Assembly: GCA_019136135.1 (NCBI GenBank)
Contig: JAGVUR010000055.1
Coordinates: 1-37,878 of the forward strand
DNA: 37,878 bases
Source of the DNA: Verrucomicrobiota bacterium
Lineage (GTDB): Bacteria > Verrucomicrobiota > Lentisphaeria > Oligosphaerales > Oligosphaeraceae
Reading direction: 5' to 3'
Shown here: piece by piece, positions 16,931 to 25,182 of the stretch
Position numbering within the stretch: the stretch's first letter is position 1
Layout of the letters: each line of letters begins with the position of its first letter
Translations under genes and position numbers: made by a program
The notes under the pieces: generated by a model
The model's input: the letters and a program-made list of their open reading frames with translations, nothing else
Database searches by the model: none
What the model was told of the DNA's origin: nothing

Positions 16931-16984
16931 ATAAGGAGAGAAAGGCAAGAACGGAATTTAGTTTTTAAGAATGGAGAAACGAAG

Positions 16985-17788
16985 ATGAATCCAAAGCGTG
17001 TATTGACAATTGCGGGGTCGGATTGCAGCGGTGGCGCTGGCATTCAAGCTGACTTGAAGACCTTCCAGGAACGTGACGTCTATGGCATGAGCGTGGTCAC
17101 GGTGTTGGTCGCAATGAATCCAAAAGACTGGAACCATGTGGTTGTCCCAGTTGATACGCAGATGATCAAAACGCAATTTGAAACTATTTTGCCGGGCATT
17201 GGCGCTGATGCCGCTAAGACCGGAATGCTTCCGACTGTTGAGATTATCGAGTTTGTTGGCGCACTTCTGGCAAAGGCAAAAGTCAAGCATTTGGTCATCG
17301 ATCCCGTCATGGTGTGCAAAGGTACGAGCCAGCCGCTATTCCCGGAAAACACAACCGCCATGATCCGCCATTTGCTCCCAATCGCCGAAGTGGTGACGCC
17401 TAATTCCTTCGAGGCACTTCAATTGTCCGGAATGGATGATTTTTCGAGCGAAGCCGACCTGCTTGAGGCTGCAAAGCGAATCCATGCGCATGGAGTGAAA
17501 AACGTAGTCATCAAGGCGGCGAGAATCTTTGATGATAAAGCTGTCGATCTGTTCTTCGATGGCAAAAACGCCACTTGGTTGCGGCAGAGCAAGATTGCGA
17601 CGAAGTGGACGCACGGGGCAGGATGCTCGTTCTCGGCGTGCATAGCTGCTGAGCTGGGCAAGGGAGCTACGCCGGAAGAGGCGTTCAAGACCGCCAATGC
17701 CTTCGTCAGGGCAGGGCTGAGGGAATCGTTTGCCCTTAACCAGCATGTTGGACCTATCTACCACAAGGCGCTGGCAAAGGGGCTGTGA
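16985..17788 (+). CDS. thiD: Hydroxymethylpyrimidine/phosphomethylpyrimidine kinase
   Basis: The 267-residue protein phosphorylates HMP and HMP-phosphate for thiamine synthesis. The start is ATG 16985 with GGAG 8 bp upstream; the frame is open back into the tRNA but that part is not coding. LTIAGSDCSGGAGIQADLKTF (7-27) is the ThiD substrate-binding signature. KTGML (79-83), HLVIDPVMV (102-110) and THGAGCSFSACIAA (about 223-236, ribokinase-type anion hole) follow. Length fits the family. Some ThiD-like proteins act as pyridoxine kinases, so that role cannot be excluded. No other thiamine gene is adjacent. Confidence 0.88.
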   Translation: MNPKRVLTIAGSDCSGGAGIQADLKTFQERDVYGMSVVTVLVAMNPKDWNHVVVPVDTQMIKTQFETILPGIGADAAKTGMLPTVEIIEFVGALLAKAKVKHLVIDPVMVCKGTSQPLFPENTTAMIRHLLPIAEVVTPNSFEALQLSGMDDFSSEADLLEAAKRIHAHGVKNVVIKAARIFDDKAVDLFFDGKNATWLRQSKIATKWTHGAGCSFSACIAAELGKGATPEEAFKTANAFVRAGLRESFALNQHVGPIYHKALAKGL

Positions 17789-17840
17789 TTTTTTTCTCCC
17801 AGCAAAAGCCAACGCTCTGAAATAGGTTTTGTATAAAATT

Positions 17841-17885
17841 AAAGCCCGTTGCAAGCACTGAAAGAATGTGCTTGCAACGGGCTTT
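17841..17885. terminator. Bidirectional terminator between thiD and metG
   Basis: A perfect 18-bp inverted repeat (arms 17841-17858 and 17868-17885, core GCCCGTTGCAAGCAC) with a 9-base loop and outer AAA/TTT ends lies between the convergent stops at 17788 and 17908. Confidence 0.85.
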
Positions 17886-17907
17886 CGTTTGTCTGGATGT
17901 TGCGGAT

Positions 17908-19845
17908 TTATTCGATTGATGCGCCGGAGGCGATTTCGCCGTCTGTGGTGACCAGTCTGAGCGCTTTGCCTTTTTTAGCCGCAAGCAGCATTCCGTTTGA
18001 TTCGATTCCCTTGATGACTGCTGGCTTGAGGTTTACGATGACGACGATGGTCATTCCAATCAGCTGATCCGGGGCATAGAATTCTGCGATGCCTGCGACG
18101 ATTTGCCGTTTTTCGTCACCGACTTGCAGTTGAAGCTTGAGGAGCTTGTCAGCTTCGGGGACTTTTTCCGCTTTGATTACTGTTGCGGTTTTAAGTTTTA
18201 CCTTTCCAACCTGGTCGATCGTGACCAGATTGACGGGTTGCTTGTCCTTGTTTTTCGACGCAGCCTTCTTCGGTTCGGCTTTTTGCTGTGCGTCATCTTC
18301 CTTAATGGGGTCTGCTCTTGGGAAGAGCGGTGCCGCTTCTGCGATGGTCGCGCCGTCTTGGAGTCCCTTCCAGTTGGAGAGCCGAGTGATTGAAGGCATG
18401 ATATCATCGCTTGGGATACCCAAAGTCGTTCTGAGTTCGGTCATTTTTGCGGGCATGACCGGGTAGAGGAGTCCGGAGACGATTCTCAGGCATTCGGCGG
18501 TGTGCCTGAGTACTCGTCCCAAGGTGTTGAGATCGCCGGTCTTGGCGAGTGCCCAGGGCTTCATCTTGTCAAAGTACCTGTTGCCTTCACGGATTGCCGT
18601 GATGACGAAGGCGAGCCCCTTGTCAATCTGCATCGATTCTACCGCCGCAGACATTTCCTTGACGGCAGTCATCGTGGCGTCGACGAGTTCCTTTTCGTCT
18701 TCGCCGGGTTCCTGGTAATCCGGGAGGATGCCATTGGCGTTTCTGCGGATCATCGAGACGATTCGCAAGGACAGGTTGCCCAGGTCGTTGGCCAATTCGG
18801 CATTGTATCTTTCGACGAAGAGCTTTTCGGTGAAGGACGCATCGAGCCCCAGGTTCATCGCAGCCATCAGGAAGTACCTGAAAGCGTCAACTCCGTACTT
18901 GTCAACCATATCCATCGGATTGATGACATTCTGGAGCGACTTGCTCATCTTTGTATCTCCGACGAGCCACCATCCGTGTGCGAAGATCGTCTTCGGCATC
19001 GGCAAACCCATTGCGTGGAGCATCGTCGGCCAGAATACGGAGTGCGTCCTGAGGATATCCTTGCCGATAAGGTGGCATGACGCAGGCCACCAGGTGTTGA
19101 ATTTTTCGTCGTCGGCGAGGTATCCTACTGCTGAGATATAGTTGACGAGTGCGTCGAACCAGACATAGGTGACATAATCCGGATCGAATGGGAGTTCAAT
19201 GCCCCATTCGAGCCTCTTCTTCGGCCTGCTGATGCAGAGGTCTCCGAGCTTGTCGTTCTTGAGGAAACCGAGCGTTTCCTGCCTTCTGTGCTCCGGCTGG
19301 ATGAAATCGGGATGTTCTTCTATGTAGTTGATCAGCCAGTCCTGGTACTGCCCCATTTTGAAGAAGTAGCTTTTTTCCTCGAGTTCCTCGACGGGTCTAT
19401 GGCATTCGGGGCAGCGGTGGTCAACCAGGTCCTTTTCCGTGAAGTAGCGTTCATCTGGAACGCAGTACCATCCTTTGTATGAACCCGAGTAGATAAGACC
19501 TCTGTCATAGAAGTCCTGGAGGATTTTCTTGACGATGGTCGTATGCCTTGGTTGAGTCGTCCTGATGAAGTCGTCGTTTGTGATTCCGAGTCGTTTCCAA
19601 AGGTCTTGGAACCTGACGACGTACTTGTCGCAATGTTCCTGTGGCGTGTGTCCTCTTTTTGCCGCTGCCTGCTGGACTTTTTGTCCATGTTCGTCTGTCC
19701 CGGTGAGGAAGAATGTTTTCCTGTCGAGGAGTCGATGGTATCGTGCGAGTACGTCAGCGAGGATCGTCGTGTAGGCATGGCCGATGTGTGGGATGTCGTT
19801 GACGTAGTAGATTGGTGTTGTGATGTAGAAGTTGCTTTCGTTCAT
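17908..19845 (-). CDS. metG: Methionyl-tRNA synthetase with C-terminal tRNA-binding domain
   Basis: The 645-residue enzyme charges tRNA-Met. The start is ATG 19845 (MNESNFYITTPIYYVND) with GGGAG about 10 bp upstream; the upstream frame to 19896 has no support. HIGH is at residues 20-23 and KMSKS at 299-303. TGTDEHGQKVQQAA (48-61) is typical of MetRS. The zinc-knuckle region appears as CPECHRP (145-151). The catalytic core is followed by an anticodon helical domain, a Lys/Ala-rich linker (KAEPKKAASKNKDKQ) and a Trbp111/EMAP-like domain (VGKVKLKTATVIKAEKVPEAD...SNGMLLA) that promotes tRNA binding or dimerisation. Confidence 0.96.
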   Translation of the reverse strand: MNESNFYITTPIYYVNDIPHIGHAYTTILADVLARYHRLLDRKTFFLTGTDEHGQKVQQAAAKRGHTPQEHCDKYVVRFQDLWKRLGITNDDFIRTTQPRHTTIVKKILQDFYDRGLIYSGSYKGWYCVPDERYFTEKDLVDHRCPECHRPVEELEEKSYFFKMGQYQDWLINYIEEHPDFIQPEHRRQETLGFLKNDKLGDLCISRPKKRLEWGIELPFDPDYVTYVWFDALVNYISAVGYLADDEKFNTWWPASCHLIGKDILRTHSVFWPTMLHAMGLPMPKTIFAHGWWLVGDTKMSKSLQNVINPMDMVDKYGVDAFRYFLMAAMNLGLDASFTEKLFVERYNAELANDLGNLSLRIVSMIRRNANGILPDYQEPGEDEKELVDATMTAVKEMSAAVESMQIDKGLAFVITAIREGNRYFDKMKPWALAKTGDLNTLGRVLRHTAECLRIVSGLLYPVMPAKMTELRTTLGIPSDDIMPSITRLSNWKGLQDGATIAEAAPLFPRADPIKEDDAQQKAEPKKAASKNKDKQPVNLVTIDQVGKVKLKTATVIKAEKVPEADKLLKLQLQVGDEKRQIVAGIAEFYAPDQLIGMTIVVIVNLKPAVIKGIESNGMLLAAKKGKALRLVTTDGEIASGASIE

Positions 19846-19974
19846 TGTATTAAGTCTCCCGCTCTGTAAACTGAGAAGCCGCCGGCTCCAGGTCACATGA
19901 TGAAATGGAGAATCGACGGCTCGTTCCGAAGGTGAATTGTTTTTGATGAGACCTTGTACTGACGCACTATCGTA

Positions 19975-21414
19975 TTATTCCACGATTTGCTTTCCGACTT
20001 CCCTGCTGCCGAAGAGGACGATTGCGATGATCATCAGCAAAGCCGTGAAGAGGATTACGTATGCTGCACCCCATGCGACATAGGTCCAAGGGATGCTTTG
20101 CTTTACGGCGAGCGCGTCTGCCATCCAGAAGAGTTGCCAATTGGGGACGAGCGCGTAGGCTATGCTTGCCATATAGCTCCCGCCGCGTGGATATGGCGAC
20201 AGGTAGGAACCTCCTGTTGGGGTCTGTGGTGGATTGTCTGATCTTCGGAATACATATGCGTCATAGGAATCGATGATGTCGCGGGAATCCAGCTTCACAT
20301 CGTCGATTTCCCGTGCGATCTTGATGACTGTCCAATGCTTTTCGGTGTTTTTCGGGTCGTACTGCGCCATGTACATTGGGTTCCCTTCCACGTCATTCGG
20401 GTCGAGGCACCATCCTTGTCCGTCCTTCCAGGTTGCTTTTGGGTTTTCACCGAGTTGCGGCAGGTCGCGCGGGTCTCCCTTTTCCTGTATTGAGTTGGAC
20501 TTGTCAGCGCTTGACCAGACTGTAAATGGGAATGACTCGTCAACCTTGACTGGCCTGTCCCATTTCGCGATATCCGCCTTTTCGGTTGGAGCGAACCTGT
20601 ATGTCGCCATCCAGAGCTGCTTTGTTCCCTTGGGAACGGTGTCGTTCCAAGGCTCGCGGGCCTTGCGTCCCAGCAGGTAGTCCGACATCAGTCCGATGAT
20701 GAAGATCACGATGCAGAGGAGCAAGTTCGAGACGAGCCCGAATCGGGTTGAAAGGGTGGTCGCCAAAGCCCCCATTGCGAGGAGCGAGAAGAGGATGAGG
20801 ACGAGAGCCGGGGCGATGTGCCAGGAGAGTCCGGTAACGACCTCGTGGTCGGCGTACGGCTTGAATTGACCTACGACCGCGACAAGCGGGAGCAAGACCA
20901 CCAATGAAAGGATGGTTACCGACGAGAAGGAAGCTTGGTTCACGTAGTTGAAGGCGGCGCCGATGACGAATGCCAGCAGGATTGCGCCGAAGTAAAGCGC
21001 CATCATCAGCTGGTCGAACCTGAATTGATCTTCAGCGACGCGCAAGGTGATAATGGTTGCGGTTGCCGTGATGAACCAGAAAACGGTGATTGCCGCGAGG
21101 ATGCCCAGAATCTTTGCGATGATGAAAACAGGGCGTTGGACAGGCTTCGAGAGAAGCAACAGCGCGGTTCCATTGTCGATTTCACGTGACACGGCATAGC
21201 TTGCGATGAGAACCGCAACACTCCATCCCAAAATCATCATCGTAGCCATCGAGCTGTCAATGACGAGTTTTTCCTGTGCCCTGAAGACGAACATGGAGAA
21301 GATTGGGAAGAGGCCGATCAGGCATAGTGCGCTGATGAGCACCAGCAAATAGATCGGCTCGCGCAATGATTCCCTGAATGTGTTTTTTGCGATTTGGTAG
21401 AGTGCTGTGAACAT
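19975..21414 (-). CDS. ABC-2 family membrane permease with large soluble insert
   Basis: The 479-residue protein starts at ATG 21414. It opens with IAKNTFRESLREPIYLLVLISALCLIG, the usual start of NatB/NosY-like ABC-2 permeases. AVSREIDNGTALLLLSKPVQRPVFIIAK (about 73-100) is the conserved cytoplasmic segment after the second helix. Six hydrophobic segments lie in the first 250 residues, then a polar stretch of about 170 residues (rich in Trp, Pro and Asp) and one or two C-terminal helices (IPWTYVAWGAAYVILFTALLMIIAIVLFG). An ATPase partner is not in the window. Substrate is unknown; cell-envelope export is possible. Confidence 0.75.
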   Translation of the reverse strand: MFTALYQIAKNTFRESLREPIYLLVLISALCLIGLFPIFSMFVFRAQEKLVIDSSMATMMILGWSVAVLIASYAVSREIDNGTALLLLSKPVQRPVFIIAKILGILAAITVFWFITATATIITLRVAEDQFRFDQLMMALYFGAILLAFVIGAAFNYVNQASFSSVTILSLVVLLPLVAVVGQFKPYADHEVVTGLSWHIAPALVLILFSLLAMGALATTLSTRFGLVSNLLLCIVIFIIGLMSDYLLGRKAREPWNDTVPKGTKQLWMATYRFAPTEKADIAKWDRPVKVDESFPFTVWSSADKSNSIQEKGDPRDLPQLGENPKATWKDGQGWCLDPNDVEGNPMYMAQYDPKNTEKHWTVIKIAREIDDVKLDSRDIIDSYDAYVFRRSDNPPQTPTGGSYLSPYPRGGSYMASIAYALVPNWQLFWMADALAVKQSIPWTYVAWGAAYVILFTALLMIIAIVLFGSREVGKQIVE

Positions 21415-21478
21415 AGTGCTGTCAATCCCGTGCTGCCCGCGAGCCTGTCCCCATCATGGATCAGGCTGAGAAAAGGAA

Positions 21479-22000
21479 TCAGTTTTGCTTGACTGCCTTC
21501 GTTTCCTGCATCCTGCTCCTGTAGTCGACGTACGTCCTGTAGAGCTTGGGTTGCTTCAGGATTTGTCCAAGCGATTTCGCGTTGTTTTCCCAGTCCTTGC
21601 TGTTGATGATGATCACTGCGTACTTGGCCTGGATCTGGTCAATGAACTCCTGGGGAACAAACTCGAGATCGCCGAGCACGACAATGCGCTTGGGATTGAT
21701 GAACTCAATCAATTCGAGGAACTTTTCCTTTGGTTCTGATGGCGCTCTGCCGCCCGGAGGCATGTAGAACAGCTGGTAGTTTTGGTACCCGTCCGGCGAG
21801 ATGAGCAGGATGGGCTGCTTGGTTCTGTGCTGTGCGAGTTCGGCGAGGAGCCTTGAATCCAAGTAATTCCCCGTGATCATCAGCGTGTGAGCACGCGTGC
21901 GCCCTTCGCGCTTGAACGGGTTGAGGGTGATGGCACTGGCGGATTGTGCCATCAGAAGGCAAATTACGGCGGTCAGCAACGTCAATCCAATCTTCTTCAT
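21479..22000 (-). CDS. Exported protein of unknown function
   Basis: The 173-residue protein starts at ATG 22000 with AGGAG 9 bp upstream. Signal peptide MKKIGLTLLTAVICLLMAQSASA is clear, with likely cleavage after ASA. The mature part alternates predicted strands and helices (RTRAHTLMITGNYLDSRLLAELA, QPILLISPDG, KRIVVLGDLEFVPQEFIDQI, YAVIIINSKDW), resembling a Rossmann-type alpha/beta fold. I recognise no specific family. It lies 64 bp upstream of the ABC-2 permease on the same strand, so a shared operon and an envelope function are likely. Confidence 0.65.
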   Translation of the reverse strand: MKKIGLTLLTAVICLLMAQSASAITLNPFKREGRTRAHTLMITGNYLDSRLLAELAQHRTKQPILLISPDGYQNYQLFYMPPGGRAPSEPKEKFLELIEFINPKRIVVLGDLEFVPQEFIDQIQAKYAVIIINSKDWENNAKSLGQILKQPKLYRTYVDYRSRMQETKAVKQN

Positions 22001-22083
22001 CTCGTTGTTCTCCTACAAAATCAAGGTTTGTTTCAAGATTATTGTTTATTGTTACTTAAATTACACTATGTCGGAAATTATAT

Positions 22084-22112
22084 ACTATGAACTAGAAATG
22101 CCGAAGTGTCAA
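22084..22112 (-). promoter_or_regulatory. Possible promoter for the exported protein and ABC-2 permease genes
   Basis: Minus-strand TTGACA (22107-22112) and CATAGT (22084-22089) are 17 bp apart. A better -10 (TATAAT, 22077-22082) is too far from this -35, so the assignment is uncertain. The rest of 22001-22498 is AT-rich; no further gene or RNA is recognised. Confidence 0.3.
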
Positions 22113-22498
22113 TGTTTTTCAGGAAAAAAAGCACAGTTGACAAGCAAAAACAACGCAAAATCTTTTGGGACGCAGTGTGCATGGCAATTGTTTTTTGTTC
22201 GCAAGGATCTTGTCAAGCGTGTTTTCATTTGGCAGTCCGAGTTGGATATGCTGAAAAAATGAGTTTAATCCAAATAAATCGTGATTTTATCCCTGCTTGA
22301 ATTAGACAATTGTGCTTGCGTGGTATATTGTACTTTTTTACTCCAACAATCAAAAAATAATTATTTTTCGATTTTGCTGCCCGTGTGCTTCGGTGTTGTT
22401 TCGGCAGTTTTGCGTTTCAGGTATTGAACTGATGAATCCGTTGAAGCGGGAAGGAAGAGACGACCAGATAGGAAAACGAAAAGGAGGGATTTATATCG

Positions 22499-23398
22499 AT
22501 GGAAAACATCAAGTCGCTATTGAAGAAGACATCCCACAAGCGTCCCCATACTGCCATTTTCTTGAGTGGCTCTGGGAGCAATGCTGAGCAGGTTTTGAGC
22601 ATGTTGTCGCAGATGCCTGAATCTCCCGTTGAGATGAAGGCTCTGGTGACGGATGCGCCTGCTACGAGTCGCGCCAAAGAGTTGGGCAAGAAGTTTTCGG
22701 TTCCCGTGATCGCATCGGATATCCGGAAATTCTACAGCGACCATGGCGAGGAGCGTGTTTCGCTTGCCACCCAGAAGGGCCAGGAGCTGCGTCAGGCGTG
22801 GACTGATGGCTTGCGGAAGAAACTGAAGCCGTTGGAGCTGGACTTCGCGATTTTCGCGGGCTTTGTTCCCTTGACGAATTTGACGGATGACTTTCCTTGC
22901 CTGAATGTCCATCCTGGCGACTTGACCTACAAGGTGCGTGGCCAGCGTGTTTTGGTTGGGTTGCATACGCTGCCTATCGAGCGCGCGATTTTGTCGGGCC
23001 TGAAGACTTTGAGAAGCAGCGTGATCATCGCCCAGACATATACCGGTCAAGGCCTCGAAATGGATAGCGGTCCCGTTTTGGGAATTTCCGGCGAAGTCCA
23101 CATTGATTTCAAGGGGTTTGATGTTGCCTCGTTGATGGAGGATCAACGGCGTCGCCCCAGGATTCGTCCCAAGGGCGGTTTTGCTGACAATTTGGAGCTG
23201 GTTGCCAAGGCGAACCAGGAGATTCTGAAGGAGCAGGGCGACTGGGTTGTTCTGCCGAAAGTCGTCTTGGATTACGCAGAAGGCAGGTTTGGGTTGGATG
23301 ACGAAGGTGGTCTCTGCTACAGGATTGGAGAGAAGTGGACGAGAGTCGAGACCGTAGTCTACAATGCGAATGGGCAAAAGCAACCCATTTACCTTTGA
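22499..23398 (+). CDS. PurN-like folate-dependent formyltransferase
   Basis: The 299-residue protein starts at ATG 22499; AGGAGG lies about 11 bp upstream. AIFLSGSGSNAEQVL (19-33) matches the phosphate-binding loop of phosphoribosylglycinamide formyltransferase. LDFAIFAGFVPLTNLTDDFPCLNVHPGDL (114-142) matches the folate and active-site region. The catalytic trio is present as Asn136, His138 and Asp189 (EMDSGPVL). HPGDL replaces the usual HPSLLP, and about 100 extra residues follow compared with typical 200-residue PurN, so a different acceptor is possible. It is monocistronic, with a terminator behind it. Confidence 0.7.
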   Translation: MENIKSLLKKTSHKRPHTAIFLSGSGSNAEQVLSMLSQMPESPVEMKALVTDAPATSRAKELGKKFSVPVIASDIRKFYSDHGEERVSLATQKGQELRQAWTDGLRKKLKPLELDFAIFAGFVPLTNLTDDFPCLNVHPGDLTYKVRGQRVLVGLHTLPIERAILSGLKTLRSSVIIAQTYTGQGLEMDSGPVLGISGEVHIDFKGFDVASLMEDQRRRPRIRPKGGFADNLELVAKANQEILKEQGDWVVLPKVVLDYAEGRFGLDDEGGLCYRIGEKWTRVETVVYNANGQKQPIYL

Positions 23399-23460
23399 TT
23401 CCATGGCCGTGTTGCGATGGAGCGGTATTTTGCCCCGCAAGAATGCCGCAAGGTCAAAGT

Positions 23461-23505
23461 AAAAAAAGACGCGAAGGTTTTTGGTGTCCTTCGCGTCTGA
23501 TTTTT
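23461..23505. terminator. Bidirectional terminator
   Basis: GACGCGAAGG (23468-23477) and CCTTCGCGTC (23488-23497) form a perfect 10-bp stem with a 10-base loop, an A-run before and a T-run after, between convergent genes. Confidence 0.85.
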
Positions 23506-23513
23506 AGGGGTGA

Positions 23514-23786
23514 TTAGTTGTTTCCCCAGTTGTCCTCGCTGCTTTGCGGCTGTTCGTTTTTCTTGATGAGACCTGCATCGACGAGCTTGTCGAGGAGTTG
23601 CTGCATTGAGTTGTAAGCGGAAATAAAACCTTGGGGCGGCATGATGACACGCATCCGGGTTTCCGCAAGGGGAGCCTTGCCTTCCTCATTGGTTGGCTGG
23701 AGCGTCATGAAGTCGATTCGCACCATTCCGCCTGTGAAATGGATTTGCCCAATGCCATCGGAGTAGATTTCTTTTGTGTCGGCCAT
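23514..23786 (-). CDS. Small conserved-looking protein, possibly DUF3467-like
   Basis: The 90-residue protein starts at ATG 23786 with AGGAA close upstream. The pattern IYSDGIGQIHFTGGMVRIDF, then ETRMRVIMPPQGF and a C-terminal helix MQQLLDKLVDAGLI recalls the short DUF3467 proteins (Y.n...i......v.iDF...R.ImsP....l...L). This is a weak, by-eye similarity. The tail is polar (KKNEQPQSSEDNWGNN). It is 36 bp downstream of the KDG kinase gene and probably co-transcribed. Function is unknown. Confidence 0.6.
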   Translation of the reverse strand: MADTKEIYSDGIGQIHFTGGMVRIDFMTLQPTNEEGKAPLAETRMRVIMPPQGFISAYNSMQQLLDKLVDAGLIKKNEQPQSSEDNWGNN

Positions 23787-23822
23787 TTTTGTTTCCTAAT
23801 TGTTTTTGTGCAGTGATAAACC

Positions 23823-24902
23823 TTATCGTCTGACTCGTGCGTTTCCGCCCCAGATGCTCCAGACTTGCTCTTCGTCTGCGGGCTGCGCATAGTCTGTGAG
23901 ATGCGTTGTTGCGAGCGCACCTGTTGCCCATGCGAATTGGATCCACTTGGAGGGTTCCCATTCCTTGAGCATCGAATAGAGGAATCCTCCGACGAATCCG
24001 TCGCCACCGCCGATACGGTCTAGGACTTGGATTTCCCTTGGTTCTACAAGTTGCCATTGTCCATCGACATTGGTGATCGCTCCCCACAGATGGCTGTTAG
24101 TGGAGATGACTTCACGCAGCGTAGTTGCGAACGCTGTTGCATTTGGGAATTTCGCCTTGACTCTGTTGACCATTTCCTTGAAGGATTCGATTTTGGCTCC
24201 GATGTCCTTTCCACCTGCTTCGGGTCCCTTGATGCCAAGGCAGAGCTGGAAGTCTTCTTCGTTTCCGATCAGCACGTCAGCCAGGCTTGCGATTTCCGTG
24301 AAGGCGTCGTGCAGTTCCTTTTCGCGTCCTTTCCAGAAGGAGGCTCTGTGGTTGAGGTCGAAGGAGATTTTCGAGCCGTATTTCTTGGCTATCCTTGCGA
24401 TGTCAAGGCAGAATTGCGTCGTTTGTTCGGAGAGTGCCGCCACCAATCCGGAAAGGTGGACGATCTTGACGCCTTCCTTGCCGAAGATTCGATCCAGGTC
24501 GAAGTACTTTTTATCAAGGATTCGACCGACTTCTCCTGCCCTGTCGTTTTGGACGCGTGGTCCTCGTGCTCCGAACCCCGAGTCTGCCAGGTTGAATTGG
24601 TGCCTGTATCCCCAGGGACCTCCCTGGTCGATTTCAGGTCCTTCGTAGTCCATGTGTCTTGATGCGAGATTATCCTTGATCAGCCTTGCGATTGGGCTGT
24701 CCTTGACGAAGGCTGTAAGGACCTTGACGGGGAGTCCCAAGTAGGAGGCGATGCTGGCGACATTGGTTTCCGCGGAAGTGACCTGGAGTTTGAAGGTGTC
24801 CGAGCAATGGAAAGGCTGCCCGTCTGGCGGGGTAAGGCGGACACCCATGCTTGTGGGAACCAGGAGTGCGTACTTGGCGTCTGAACGGAAGGTGATGCTC
24901 AT
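23823..24902 (-). CDS. kdgK: 2-keto-3-deoxygluconate kinase (PfkB family)
   Basis: The 359-residue sugar kinase starts at ATG 24902 with AAGGA about 9 bp upstream; the frame back to 24938 lacks a site. TSAETNVASIASYLGLPVKVLTAF (near 53-76) is the PfkB-type sugar-binding region with the KDG-kinase-like ETNVA. DRIGGGDGFVGGFLYSML (about 296-313) is the PfkB C-terminal motif with the catalytic Asp and anion hole. KISFDLNHRASFW is also typical of KDG kinases. It would make KDPG from KDG released from pectin or uronates, which fits the lyase-like genes nearby. A related ketose kinase cannot be ruled out. Confidence 0.78.
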   Translation of the reverse strand: MSITFRSDAKYALLVPTSMGVRLTPPDGQPFHCSDTFKLQVTSAETNVASIASYLGLPVKVLTAFVKDSPIARLIKDNLASRHMDYEGPEIDQGGPWGYRHQFNLADSGFGARGPRVQNDRAGEVGRILDKKYFDLDRIFGKEGVKIVHLSGLVAALSEQTTQFCLDIARIAKKYGSKISFDLNHRASFWKGREKELHDAFTEIASLADVLIGNEEDFQLCLGIKGPEAGGKDIGAKIESFKEMVNRVKAKFPNATAFATTLREVISTNSHLWGAITNVDGQWQLVEPREIQVLDRIGGGDGFVGGFLYSMLKEWEPSKWIQFAWATGALATTHLTDYAQPADEEQVWSIWGGNARVRR

Positions 24903-24953
24903 TGTGTCAATCCTTTTGTTAAATATTGTGAGAAACAAGGGGAAGAATGCAAT

Positions 24954-24981
24954 AGTATAAAAATCGCTCGTTTTTTGAAAA
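24954..24981 (-). promoter_or_regulatory. Weak promoter candidate for kdgK
   Basis: Minus-strand TTTTCA (24976-24981) and TATACT (24954-24959) are 16 bp apart, about 50 bp before the start. Confidence 0.35.
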
Positions 24982-25104
24982 AATCAAGGAAAACTAAGGG
25001 ATGCCAACATAAACAAAGCAAATTTTCAGGCCTTTTGGTTTGGATGGGAGCAATTTGTCATCATGCCCATTTAGTTTCATGGCTTGTTTTCCTCGTGCGT
25101 CAAC

Positions 25105-25133
25105 TTGATTAACACGGGTACGCAAGGTAAATT
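25105..25133 (+). promoter_or_regulatory. Probable promoter of the GH2 operon
   Basis: TTGATT (25105-25110) and TAAATT (25128-25133) are 17 bp apart, 50 bp before the GH2 start. The -10 lies in a small inverted repeat (GGTAAA, 7-base gap, TTTACC; 25126-25144) that might be an operator. Confidence 0.45.
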
Positions 25134-25182
25134 TCATTTTTACCTTAATTTTAGTTATAGGCGAAACACGAGGCACAATCGA

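Noticed and set aside
16844..16984. N-terminal extension of thiD beginning MSRSWVRIPPL
   Set aside because: It is a translation of the tRNA 3' half and its terminator; ThiD homology starts at 16985, where there is a GGAG site.
21887..22300. Short plus-strand frames around 21.9-22.3 kb
   Set aside because: They start in the antisense of the exported gene or in AT-rich spacer, lack ribosome binding sites and have no recognisable domain.
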